Shown piece after piece: positions 1 to 6,920 of a DNA stretch of 64,000 nt (position 1 is its first letter; every line of letters starts with the position of its first letter). Source of the stretch: Jidongwangia harbinensis (GTDB lineage: Bacteria; Actinomycetota; Actinomycetes; Mycobacteriales; Micromonosporaceae); NCBI RefSeq assembly GCF_020216025.1, contig NZ_JAIWNC010000003.1, forward strand, positions 186,001 to 250,000, given 5' to 3'. The translations under genes and the position numbers were made by a program. The notes under the pieces were generated by a model. The model was given only the letters and a program-made list of their open reading frames with translations, did not search any database and was not told the DNA's origin.

Positions 1-126
1 GATCAGCAATCCGAACAGGCTGCTGCCCACGGTGCCGATGACGAAGAGCCGGGGTTCGGTGCGGATCGCGGTGCCGAGCACGCGCAGGCCCCGCCCGAGC
101 ACGTCCCGGCTGGCCCTGGTGGTCAA
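1..126 (-). CDS. ABC exporter, N-terminal fragment (window edge)
   Basis: Read on the minus strand from a TTG at 124-126, 42 codons stay open to the window edge. The fragment has a short polar start, then TAIRTEPRLFVIGTVGSSLF and a run of hydrophobic residues, which resembles the first cytoplasmic helix and first membrane segment of actinobacterial ABC exporters with fused permease and ATPase domains. An AGGACGGG ribosome site sits four bases before the TTG. No ATPase motif is visible because the rest lies outside the window, so the family is a judgement from the first 42 residues only. It is divergent from the gene at 263. Confidence 0.5.
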   Translation of the reverse strand, partial: MTTRASRDVLGRGLRVLGTAIRTEPRLFVIGTVGSSLFGLLI

Positions 127-250
127 GTATCCCGTCCTGCCGTAAGTGTCCGCCGGCTCGCCCGGCCTTACCGTCCATCCTGCCGAACCGGTCGGGTTCG
201 TTCACACTGTTGTGATTGTGTCCGCCGACACATCGAGCCGGCTCGTCCCC

Positions 251-256
251 TACCAT
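251..256 (+). promoter_or_regulatory. -10 element of a leaderless promoter
   Basis: TACCAT (TANNNT pattern) lies exactly six bases before the ATG at 263, with no Shine-Dalgarno between. This is the arrangement of leaderless transcripts in actinobacteria and supports ATG 263 over the upstream in-frame GTG. Confidence 0.55.
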
Positions 257-262
257 CCACCC

Positions 263-892
263 ATGACGGACTTCGCCCGGCGGGACCGCCGCGAGCTCGC
301 CGACCTGCTGCTCGCCACCGGGCCGGACGCACCCACGTTGTGCGAGGGTTGGACCACCCGCGACCTCGCCGCCCACCTGGTGGTGCGCGAGCGCCGGCCG
401 GACGCGATGGTGGGCATGGTGATCCCGCCGCTGCGCGGGCGCGGTGAGCAGCTGCGCCGGGCGCGGACCGCCGAGCCGTTCGAGCAGCTGGTCGCGGAGA
501 TCCGCCGGCCGCCGTGGTGGAGCCCGCTGGGCAATCCGCTCACCGACGAGCTGGTCAACAGCGGCGAGATGTTCATCCACCGCGAGGACATCCGGCGCGG
601 CACGCCCGGCTGGGAACCGCGGGAGCTGGACGCCGGCCAGCAGCGCCTGCTCTGGCGGGGGGTGCGGTTCACCGCGCGGATCGGCCTGCGCCGGCTGCAC
701 CTGCCCCTGCTGGTCCGGGCGCCCGGCGTCGGCGAGCTGGCGATCGGTGGGGACGACCCGCGCGCCACGCTCACCGGTGACCCCGGCGAACTGACGATGT
801 TCGTCTCCGGCCGGCAACGCGCCGCGCGGGTGACGATCGACGGCGAGCCGGACGCCGTCGAGCGCCTCCGCACGGCCCGCCTCGGCATCTGA
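263..892 (+). CDS. TIGR03085-type maleylpyruvate isomerase / DinB-like protein
   Basis: 209 residues. The start (FARRDRRELADLLLATGPD), the CEGWTTRDLAAHLVVRERRP segment and the later HREDIRR block match the TIGR03085 branch of the mycothiol-dependent maleylpyruvate isomerase/DinB fold, in which three spaced His residues bind a metal. The visible His residues are in AAHLVV, MFIHREDIRR and the segment between. The family is common and mostly uncharacterised in actinobacteria; a thiol-dependent role is known only for some relatives. ATG 263 is chosen over an upstream start because the family begins there and a leaderless -10 precedes it. It ends one base before the operator region of the permease gene. 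Confidence 0.75.
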   Translation: MTDFARRDRRELADLLLATGPDAPTLCEGWTTRDLAAHLVVRERRPDAMVGMVIPPLRGRGEQLRRARTAEPFEQLVAEIRRPPWWSPLGNPLTDELVNSGEMFIHREDIRRGTPGWEPRELDAGQQRLLWRGVRFTARIGLRRLHLPLLVRAPGVGELAIGGDDPRATLTGDPGELTMFVSGRQRAARVTIDGEPDAVERLRTARLGI

Positions 893-952
893 ATTGGCCC
901 AATAGAGTCGGGTCGGATTGGCCCGAACGCTGGGCCAATCGACGCCTACGGT
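893..952 (+). promoter_or_regulatory. Promoter with ATTGG inverted-repeat operators for the permease gene
   Basis: A palindrome ATTGGCCCAAT at 893-903 is followed by a larger perfect inverted repeat, ATTGGCCC at 917-924 and GGGCCAAT at 932-939 with a 7-base spacer. A TACGGT -10 element at 947-952 stands six bases before the ATG at 959, so the larger repeat covers the -35/spacer region. This is the position of a repressor operator. The binding protein is not known; the nearby MocR-type regulator is one candidate. Confidence 0.6.
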
Positions 953-958
953 CGTCCC

Positions 959-2260
959 ATGAGCAGATTGACCGTGGGCCAGGGAACCGCCCTCTCCGTC
1001 GGCGCCGTGCTGGGCACCGGCGTCATCTCGATGCCGGCACTGGCCGCGGACGTCGCCGGACCCGCCTCGCTGCTGGCCTGGCTGGTGCTGATCGTGCTGT
1101 CCGCGCCGCTGGCCTGGACGTTCGCCGCGCTGGGCGCCCGGTACCCGGACGGCGGCGGCGTCTCCACCTACGTCCGGCTGGCCTTCGGCTCCCGCGCGGC
1201 GGCCGCGGTGGGCTGGTGCTTCTTCTTCGCGGTGCCGCTGGGCGCGCCGGCCGCGGTGGCGTTCGCCGGCGGGTACGTCGCGGACGTGCTGGGCGGCGGG
1301 CGCACCACCATGCTGGTGACGTTCGCCCTGGTGATGACCGTGGTGTTCACCATGAACTGGTTCGGCCTGCGGATCAGCGGCCGGGTGCAGCTGCTGCTCA
1401 CCGGCACGCTCACCGGGCTGCTGCTGATCACCGTGCTGGCCGCCCTGCCGCACGCCCGGCTCGCCAACCTGGGCCCGTTCGCGCCGCACGGCTGGGCCGC
1501 GATCGGCACCGCGGCGGCCGTGCTGGTGTGGGGCTTCGCCGGGTGGGAGGCGGTGTCCTCGCTGTCCGGCGAATACCGCAACCCGCGCCGCGACGTGCCC
1601 CGGGCGGCCGTGGTGGCGGTGCTCGTGGTCGGCGTGCTCTACCTGGCCGTGGCGGTCACCAGCGTCCTGGTGCTCGGGCCGGCGCTGGGCGGCAGCGCGG
1701 CACCGCTGGCCGACCTGCTCGCGGTCGGCGTGGGCGGGCCGGTACGGGAACTCACCGCGGTGATCGCCGTGCTGCTGACCGTCGGGGCGGTCAACGCGTA
1801 CCTCGCCGGGGCCACCCAGCTGGGCGTGGCGCTGGCCCGCGACGGCGCCCTGCCGCGCCGGATCGTCGGCACCCCGCGCCGGTCGCTGGCCGTGGTCGCC
1901 GCCGGTGGTCTCGGCTCCGCGCTGCTGCCGCTCGACCTGCACCTGGCGATGTTGCTGGTGACCGGGTGCTTCACGCTGGTGTACGTGCTCGGCACCGCGG
2001 CGGCGCTGCGCCTGCTGCCGCCGGGATGGTCCCGCCGCGGGGCCGGCGTGGCCTTCGCCGCGGTCCTGGGCCTGCTCTGGCTGAACGGCGCACCCGCGCT
2101 GTTCAGCCTGGGCGTCGCGGCCGCGGCGGTGGTGTATCAGCATGTGCGTGAGCGGTCGGCCCGGAGCAGGTCGGCGAAGATGGTCAGCCCGGCGTCGATC
2201 CGGTCCGGGTCGACCGCACCGAACCCGAACACGAAGCCCGCCTGCCTGGCCGAGTCCTGA
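959..2260 (+). CDS. APC-superfamily amino acid permease
   Basis: 433 residues, about twelve membrane helices. The first helix carries GTGVISMPALAA, the unwound substrate-binding segment of amino acid-polyamine-organocation permeases, and WGFAGWEAVSSLSGEYRNPR is the conserved helix 6 to loop region. It probably imports or exports an amino acid; the substrate cannot be read from the sequence. Transcription looks leaderless (TACGGT six bases before the ATG) and is flanked by ATTGG inverted repeats. The last about 40 residues (from roughly 393) are polar, unlike a permease C-terminus, and run antisense through the last 124 bases of the convergent regulator gene, so the original stop codon may have been lost. 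Confidence 0.8.
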   Translation: MSRLTVGQGTALSVGAVLGTGVISMPALAADVAGPASLLAWLVLIVLSAPLAWTFAALGARYPDGGGVSTYVRLAFGSRAAAAVGWCFFFAVPLGAPAAVAFAGGYVADVLGGGRTTMLVTFALVMTVVFTMNWFGLRISGRVQLLLTGTLTGLLLITVLAALPHARLANLGPFAPHGWAAIGTAAAVLVWGFAGWEAVSSLSGEYRNPRRDVPRAAVVAVLVVGVLYLAVAVTSVLVLGPALGGSAAPLADLLAVGVGGPVRELTAVIAVLLTVGAVNAYLAGATQLGVALARDGALPRRIVGTPRRSLAVVAAGGLGSALLPLDLHLAMLLVTGCFTLVYVLGTAAALRLLPPGWSRRGAGVAFAAVLGLLWLNGAPALFSLGVAAAAVVYQHVRERSARSRSAKMVSPASIRSGSTAPNPNTKPACLAES

Positions 2261-3567
2261 TAGATGCTCAGGTCGTCGACGGCCACACCGGACGCCGCGG
2301 ACGCCGCGCACACCCGGGCCGCGCGGGCCGGGTCGCCGTCCCGCAGCAGCGCCGTGAGGTGCAGGCCGGCGGCGGACGGTAGCACCTCGAGCGCGTCCTC
2401 GGCGGCGAGGCGGGCGACGATCCTGGCGTGCCGGCCGGCGTACGCCCGGCCGGCCCGGCGCACGTGCCGGGCCAGCCGGCCGTCGTCGATGAACCGGGCC
2501 AGCGCGGCCTGCACCACGACCTGGCCGTACCCGTCACCGAGCTGGCGCGCCGCGACCAGTGCCGGGCGCAGTGCCGGCGGCGACAGCACGAACCCGGTCC
2601 GCACGGTCGGCAGCATGGACTTGGAGAACGTCCCGGCGTAGAGCACCCGGCCGGCGGTGTCCAGGCCGTACAACGGTTCCAGCGGGCGGGCCGAATAGCG
2701 GAACTCGCTGTCGTAGTCGTCCTCCACGATCGCGGCCGGGCGGCGGCCGGCCCAGTCCAGCAGCGCGTGCCGCCGGGCCAGGCTCATCGGGCGGCCGAGC
2801 GGGAACTGGTGCGACGGCGTGGTGTAGACCAGCCGGGCGGTGCCGGGCAGCGCGTCCACCCGCAGGCCCTCCACGTCGACCGGGACCCCGACCACCCGGG
2901 CACCGGCCGAGGCGAACAGCCGCCGGGCCGGCGGATAGCCCGGTTCTTCCACGGCCACCACGTCGCCGGGGCGCAGCAGCACCCGGGCGATCAGATCCAG
3001 CGCGTGCTGGGTGCCGTTGGTGACCACCACGTCGCCGGCGCCGGCCCGGATCGAGCGGGAGACACCGAGATAGCGGGCGATCGCGGCGCGCAGGGCGGGA
3101 TGACCGGAGGGCTCCGCATACGTCCCGGGGCTGTTGGCCCGCAGCCGGACCTCGGCGACCAGCAGCCGGCGCCAGGTGTCGAACGGGAACAGCTGGGCGT
3201 CCGGGATGCCGGTGCGGAAATCGTACGGCGGGGGCTCCGCGTCCGCGCTCACCGGCAGCGGGGTGAACGTCCAGCCGGCCCGGGGCCGCAGCGGATCGGC
3301 GGGCGCCGGCCGGGGCACCGGCCGGGACCGCACCGGCGCCACGAACGTGCCGGCGCCGACCCGCGCCTCCAGATAGCCCTCCGCGACGAGCCGTTCATAC
3401 GCCGCGGCGACGCTGTTGCGGGCCACCCGCAGGTCGACCGCGAGCGCCCGGGTGGCGGGCAGCCGGTGCCCGGGCGGCAGCCGGCCGTCCACGATGGCCG
3501 CACGCAGCGCGCGGTACACCCGGACCGTCTTCTCACCGGTCCCGGCCAGATCGATCACCAGATCCAC
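2137..3567 (-). CDS. MocR/PdxR-family transcriptional regulator (GntR wHTH + aminotransferase fold)
   Basis: 476 residues from GTG 3567. Residues about 10-75 are a GntR winged helix (YRALRAAIVDGRLPPG, LPATRALAVDLRVARNSVAAAYERL). The rest is a fold-type I aminotransferase domain with the PLP lysine in YAGTFSKSMLPTVRTGF and the EDDYDSEFRY segment typical of PdxR-like MocR proteins. Such proteins sense PLP or amino-acid-derived ligands and activate or repress neighbouring genes. The gene is convergent with the amino acid permease and overlaps its 3' end by 124 bases. An inverted repeat ATTGTCG/CGACAAT just upstream is a likely autoregulatory site. The frame stays open far upstream (to about 4017), but the extra sequence is arginine-rich and antisense to the next gene, so the short start is preferred. 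Confidence 0.85.
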   Translation of the reverse strand: MDLVIDLAGTGEKTVRVYRALRAAIVDGRLPPGHRLPATRALAVDLRVARNSVAAAYERLVAEGYLEARVGAGTFVAPVRSRPVPRPAPADPLRPRAGWTFTPLPVSADAEPPPYDFRTGIPDAQLFPFDTWRRLLVAEVRLRANSPGTYAEPSGHPALRAAIARYLGVSRSIRAGAGDVVVTNGTQHALDLIARVLLRPGDVVAVEEPGYPPARRLFASAGARVVGVPVDVEGLRVDALPGTARLVYTTPSHQFPLGRPMSLARRHALLDWAGRRPAAIVEDDYDSEFRYSARPLEPLYGLDTAGRVLYAGTFSKSMLPTVRTGFVLSPPALRPALVAARQLGDGYGQVVVQAALARFIDDGRLARHVRRAGRAYAGRHARIVARLAAEDALEVLPSAAGLHLTALLRDGDPARAARVCAASAASGVAVDDLSIYQDSARQAGFVFGFGAVDPDRIDAGLTIFADLLRADRSRTC

Positions 3568-3573
3568 CCGGAC

Positions 3574-3597
3574 ATTGTCGGGCCCGGGTACGACAAT
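3574..3597 (-). promoter_or_regulatory. Inverted repeat upstream of the MocR gene
   Basis: ATTGTCG at 3574-3580 and CGACAAT at 3591-3597 form a perfect 7-bp inverted repeat with a 10-base spacer, seven bases before the GTG start at 3567. Its place suggests an autoregulatory operator of the MocR regulator; binding is untested. Confidence 0.45.
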
Positions 3598-4049
3598 CAG
3601 CTGTCGGCGACCAGTTCCGGCACGCCGCCGGTGCAGACGATCTCGAACTCCACCCGGTCGCCACGGCCGCCGTCGCCGCGGCGGAACTCGCCGTCCGCGT
3701 CGTCCGACTGCGGTCCGGTGTCCCGGTCGTGCACCGAGTACCCCTGCGCCGGCGACATCGAGACCACCTCCGGGAGGTTGCCGGTGCAGCGCCCCACCAC
3801 GGTCCCGGCCGGCGTGGTGTACGTCCGCACCACACCGCCGTCCGGCCGCGGACTGTCGCCCACGCCGGTGGACACCGACGGCGCACCCGGCTGCACGGCC
3901 AGTTCCCGGTCCACCTCGTCCTCGCTCATCGCCCGGGTGGACGGCGAGGTGAGGCCGTCGCCGATGATGTTGACGGCGAGCAGCCCGACGAGGACGGCCA
4001 GCACCGCCGCGGCGCACCAGCCGGCGGTGACGATCAGTCGACGTGCCAT
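3597..4049 (-). CDS. Membrane-anchored protein of unknown function
   Basis: 150 residues. A short basic start (MARRLIV) is followed by one hydrophobic helix at about 5-30, then a hydrophilic extracellular part rich in Asp, Gly and Pro with two cysteines (VVGRCTGN and FEIVCTGG) that could pair as a disulfide. No family is recognised. It is divergent from the response regulator at 4150, and the shared gap contains that regulator's probable binding repeats, so it may belong to the same regulon. Its stop codon touches the inverted repeat upstream of the MocR gene. Confidence 0.6.
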   Translation of the reverse strand: MARRLIVTAGWCAAAVLAVLVGLLAVNIIGDGLTSPSTRAMSEDEVDRELAVQPGAPSVSTGVGDSPRPDGGVVRTYTTPAGTVVGRCTGNLPEVVSMSPAQGYSVHDRDTGPQSDDADGEFRRGDGGRGDRVEFEIVCTGGVPELVADS

Positions 4050-4072
4050 GCCCCGACTATGCCCCGCCGCAC

Positions 4073-4144
4073 GCTAAGCCGGGCCCGCGGCGACGCTAAG
4101 GGAGGGTTAAGCGGACCGGCGGCGCGGCCCGGGCGGGTTACCGT
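4073..4144 (+). promoter_or_regulatory. OmpR-type direct repeats and leaderless promoter of the two-component operon
   Basis: GCTAAG occurs at 4073-4078 and 4095-4100, and GTTAAG at 4106-4111. The spacings of 22 and 11 bases place all three on one helix face, as in binding sites of OmpR/PhoP-family regulators. TACCGT at 4139-4144 stands five bases before the GTG at 4150, suggesting a leaderless transcript. A related 11-bp repeat precedes the PepSY gene at 6249. Confidence 0.5.
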
Positions 4145-4149
4145 GCAGC

Positions 4150-4830
4150 GTGGCCCACCTTCTGCTGATCGAGGACGACGTCGCCATCCGTACCCATCTG
4201 TTGAAGGCCCTGCGCGAACGCGGTCACGCCGTGGCCGCCTCGCACACCGCGATGGACGGGCTGCAGACCGCGCTCGCCGAACGCCCCGACCTGGTGGTCC
4301 TCGACCTGGGCCTGCCCGACCTGGACGGACGCGAACTGCTCCGGATGCTCCGCGCGGTCAGCGCGGTACCGGTGATCGTGGCCACCGCCCGCGACGACGA
4401 GACCGGGATCGTCCAGGTGCTGGACGCGGGCGCCGACGACTACCTGGTCAAACCGTTCACCGCGGCACAGCTGGACGCGCGGATCCGGGCCGTGCTGCGC
4501 CGCGGCGCCGAGCGCACCGAACCGGCGGCGCTGGTGGTCGGCGGCCTGCACATCGATCCGGGCGCGCGGACCGCCACCCTGGACGGTGCCGGCCTCGACC
4601 TCACCCCGCGCGAGTTCGACCTGCTGCACCATCTGGCCACCCGCGCCGGGCAGGTGGTCACCAAGCGGGAACTGCTCAGCGAGGTGTGGCAGGTCCCGTA
4701 CGGCGGCGCCGACAAGACCGTCGACGTGCACCTGTCCTGGCTGCGCCGCAAACTCGGCGAGACCGCGCAGCAGCCGAGATACCTGCACACCGTGCGCGGG
4801 GTGGGGATCCGGCTGAGCGGACCGGCATGA
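4150..4830 (+). CDS. OmpR/PhoB-family response regulator
   Basis: 226 residues. The receiver domain covers about 1-115, with the acidic pair in LLIEDDVA (residues 9-10), the phospho-acceptor Asp52 in VVLDLGLPDLDG and Lys101 in DDYLVKPF. A C-terminal winged helix (about 130-224) carries LTPREFDLLHHLATRAGQVV and ends with YLHTVRGVGIRL, the standard OmpR-type ending. The stop overlaps the kinase ATG (ATGA), so the two are co-translated. Likely targets are its own promoter and the PepSY gene, both preceded by 11-bp spaced repeats. Confidence 0.92.
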   Translation: MAHLLLIEDDVAIRTHLLKALRERGHAVAASHTAMDGLQTALAERPDLVVLDLGLPDLDGRELLRMLRAVSAVPVIVATARDDETGIVQVLDAGADDYLVKPFTAAQLDARIRAVLRRGAERTEPAALVVGGLHIDPGARTATLDGAGLDLTPREFDLLHHLATRAGQVVTKRELLSEVWQVPYGGADKTVDVHLSWLRRKLGETAQQPRYLHTVRGVGIRLSGPA

Positions 4831-6092
4831 GGCGCCGGCTGACGCTGCTGGTCGTGGCCACCACGGCGCTGGTGCTGATCGCGTTCCTGGTACCGCTGGC
4901 GGTGCTGGTCCGGCAGGTGGCCGAGGACCGGGCGACGAGCCGCGCCACCGATCTGGTTCAGACCATCGTGCCGCTGGTCGGCACCAGCACGCCCGCCGAC
5001 CTGGAACTGGCGGTGACCGGGCGGGCGCTGCCGGTCAGCGTGTTCCTCCCGGACGGCCGGGTACTCGGCACCGCCGCCGACACCACCGGCGCGGTACGGC
5101 TGGCCCGGTCCCGCGGCAAGTCGCTCACCGTGGACACCGACGACGGCCGGGAGATCGTGGTGCCGGTGGTCGGCGGCGGGCGTACCACCGTGGTCCGGGC
5201 CTTCGTCCCCCGCGCCCAGCTGACCCGCGGCGTGACCCAGGCCTGGCTGGTGCTGGCCGGGCTGGGCGCGGCGCTGATCCTGCTCGGCATGCTGGTGGCG
5301 GATCGTCTCGCCCGTACCCTCGTCGCCCCCATCGCGGACCTGTCCGCGGTCTCCCACCGCCTGGCCCGCGCCGAGCTGTCCGCGCGGGCCGACCCGGCCG
5401 GACCGCCCGAGGTACGCGAGGTGGCCGGCGCCCTGAACCACCTGGCCGGGCGCATCCAGGACCTGCTGCGCGAGGAACGGGAACAGGTCGCCGACCTCTC
5501 GCACCGGCTGCGCACGCCGCTCACCGCGCTGCGCCTGGAGGCGGAGTCGCTGCGCGACCCGGACGAGGCGGCGCGGGTGGCGTCCGCCGCGGATCAGATC
5601 GAACGGGCGGTCACCGCGGTGATCCAGCAGGCGCGCCGGCGCGGCGCCGAGCGCCCCGCCACCGGCTGCGACGCGACCACGGTGGTCGCGGACCGGGTGG
5701 CGTTCTGGTCGGTGCTGGCCGAGGACACCGACCGGGAGGTACGCCGGGAGCTGCCGTCCGCTCCGCTTCCGGTGGCGGTCCCGGCCGACGACCTCGCCGC
5801 GGCACTGGACGCGCTGCTGGAGAACGTGTTCGCGCACACCCCCGACGGCACCGCCCTGTCGGTCGCACTGGCCGCACGCCCCGGCGGCGGCGCGACGCTG
5901 ACCGTGGCGGACGCGGGGCCGGGGTTCCCGTCGCCCGATCCGCTGCGCCGGGGCGAGTCCGGGCGCGGCTCGACCGGCCTGGGCCTGGACATCGCCCGCC
6001 GGGCGGCCGAGACCGGCGGCGGCGCGCTGCACGTCGACGCCGTACCCGGGGGCGGGGCGCGGGTGCGACTGCAGCTCGCGCCTCCGCCCTGA
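4827..6092 (+). CDS. Sensor histidine kinase, partner of the upstream regulator
   Basis: 421 residues. Membrane helices at about 5-28 and 138-160 flank a sensor domain of about 110 residues facing outside. A HAMP segment follows, then the H box with His226 in DLSHRLRTPLTALRLEAE, an N box (ALLENVFAHTPDG), a G1 box (VADAGPGFP) and a G2 box (GSTGLGLDIARRAAE). All key residues for autophosphorylation are present. The MprB/CssS-like layout and the PepSY gene downstream suggest envelope or redox stress sensing, which is inference. ATG 4827 overlaps the regulator stop; the frame is open far upstream, antisense to other genes, and that part is not coding. Confidence 0.92.
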   Translation: MRRRLTLLVVATTALVLIAFLVPLAVLVRQVAEDRATSRATDLVQTIVPLVGTSTPADLELAVTGRALPVSVFLPDGRVLGTAADTTGAVRLARSRGKSLTVDTDDGREIVVPVVGGGRTTVVRAFVPRAQLTRGVTQAWLVLAGLGAALILLGMLVADRLARTLVAPIADLSAVSHRLARAELSARADPAGPPEVREVAGALNHLAGRIQDLLREEREQVADLSHRLRTPLTALRLEAESLRDPDEAARVASAADQIERAVTAVIQQARRRGAERPATGCDATTVVADRVAFWSVLAEDTDREVRRELPSAPLPVAVPADDLAAALDALLENVFAHTPDGTALSVALAARPGGGATLTVADAGPGFPSPDPLRRGESGRGSTGLGLDIARRAAETGGGALHVDAVPGGGARVRLQLAPPP

Positions 6093-6157
6093 CGACACGG
6101 GCCCGTGATCAGCCCCGCGGGCCCGCGAGCACCCCGAACCCCGCCGAGCGCGACCGT

Positions 6158-6174
6158 CTTTACCTCGTCTTAGG
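6158..6174 (+). promoter_or_regulatory. 11-bp direct repeat upstream of the PepSY gene
   Basis: CTTTAC at 6158-6163 and CTTAGG at 6169-6174 (within GTCTTTA and GTCTTAG) are spaced 11 bases apart. They look like the reverse complement of the GCTAAG/GTTAAG repeats upstream of the response regulator, so this is a probable binding site for it. Confidence 0.45.
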
Positions 6175-6248
6175 GGTCGCACAGCGCGCCCATAGCGAGC
6201 GCCGGGCGAGGCTGCAGTGGTCCGATACGAACCGCACCGGAGGATCTG

Positions 6249-6725
6249 ATGATCAAGTTGCGTACCGCTTCCGCCCTGGCCGTCGGCGCCGTGGCGGCCC
6301 TCGCTCTCGGCGGCACCGCACTCGCCGCGGGAGCCGACGACGACGAGCGGGCCGTGGCGGCGCCGGCCGCCGCCACGACCGCGCCCACCGGCGACCCGTC
6401 CCCGTCCGCCTCCACCAGCGCGCCGGCCACCGGGCCGGGCAGCGCCCCGGCGACCGCCACCTCGACCGCCGCCTCGGCGGTCAGCCTGGACGCGGCGAAG
6501 GCGACCGCGGTACGGACCGCGGGCGGCGGCCAGGTGACCGAGGTCGAGGAGGAGACCGAGCACGGCCGACCGGTGTACGACATCGAGGTCCAGGCCGGGG
6601 CCGTGGAGCACGAGGTGGACGTGGACCGGGAGTCCGGCGCGGTGCTGAAGCACGAGACCGACACCGACGACGACACCGACGACAAGGACGGGGACGACGA
6701 CGGGGACGACCGGGACGACGACTGA
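6249..6725 (+). CDS. Exported PepSY-domain protein
   Basis: 158 residues. A signal peptide or membrane anchor ends near ALAAGADD (residue about 30). A Ser/Thr/Pro/Ala linker follows, then one PepSY unit at about 80-137 (VSLDAAKATAVRTAGGGQVT, GRPVYDIEVQ). The last 20 residues are almost all Asp with a few Lys and Arg, a possible divalent-cation-binding tail. PepSY proteins beside two-component systems usually act outside the membrane as inhibitors or modulators of signalling or proteolysis. The ATG has a GGAGG site seven bases upstream. A strong hairpin terminator follows the stop. Confidence 0.85.
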   Translation: MIKLRTASALAVGAVAALALGGTALAAGADDDERAVAAPAAATTAPTGDPSPSASTSAPATGPGSAPATATSTAASAVSLDAAKATAVRTAGGGQVTEVEEETEHGRPVYDIEVQAGAVEHEVDVDRESGAVLKHETDTDDDTDDKDGDDDGDDRDDD

Positions 6726-6739
6726 TCGATCCCGGACCG

Positions 6740-6776
6740 GCACCGGAGCCCCGTGGGACACCACGGGGCTCCGTGC
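6740..6776 (+). terminator. Hairpin terminator after the PepSY gene
   Basis: CGGAGCCCCGTGG (6744-6756) pairs perfectly with CCACGGGGCTCCG (6761-6773) across a GACA loop. There is no T run, as is common for actinobacterial terminators. Confidence 0.75.
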
Positions 6777-6920
6777 ATGCCGGGAACATCCGGCCTGGGT
6801 GGATACGATGTTGTGCGGATCACGTTCCGCGCGACCGGTCTATGGCCCTCGCGTCGCTACGGCAATACCCTGCGGTTACCACTACGTAACGTCCCCCATA
6901 CAGGCTTTAAGGCGGCGCCG

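Noticed and set aside
3570..4017. In-frame N-terminal extension of the first MocR regulator (about 150 residues)
   Set aside because: It is Arg/Gly/Pro-rich shadow sequence, antisense to the gene at 3597-4049, and lies before the family's normal start.
2428..4077. 549-residue plus-strand ORF opposite the MocR gene
   Set aside because: Composition is that of an antisense shadow (Arg, Gly, His, Pro), with no domain; the opposite strand encodes a complete regulator.
3729..4826. Long open frame upstream of the histidine kinase
   Set aside because: It runs through the response regulator in another frame and has biased shadow composition; the kinase starts at the ATGA overlap.
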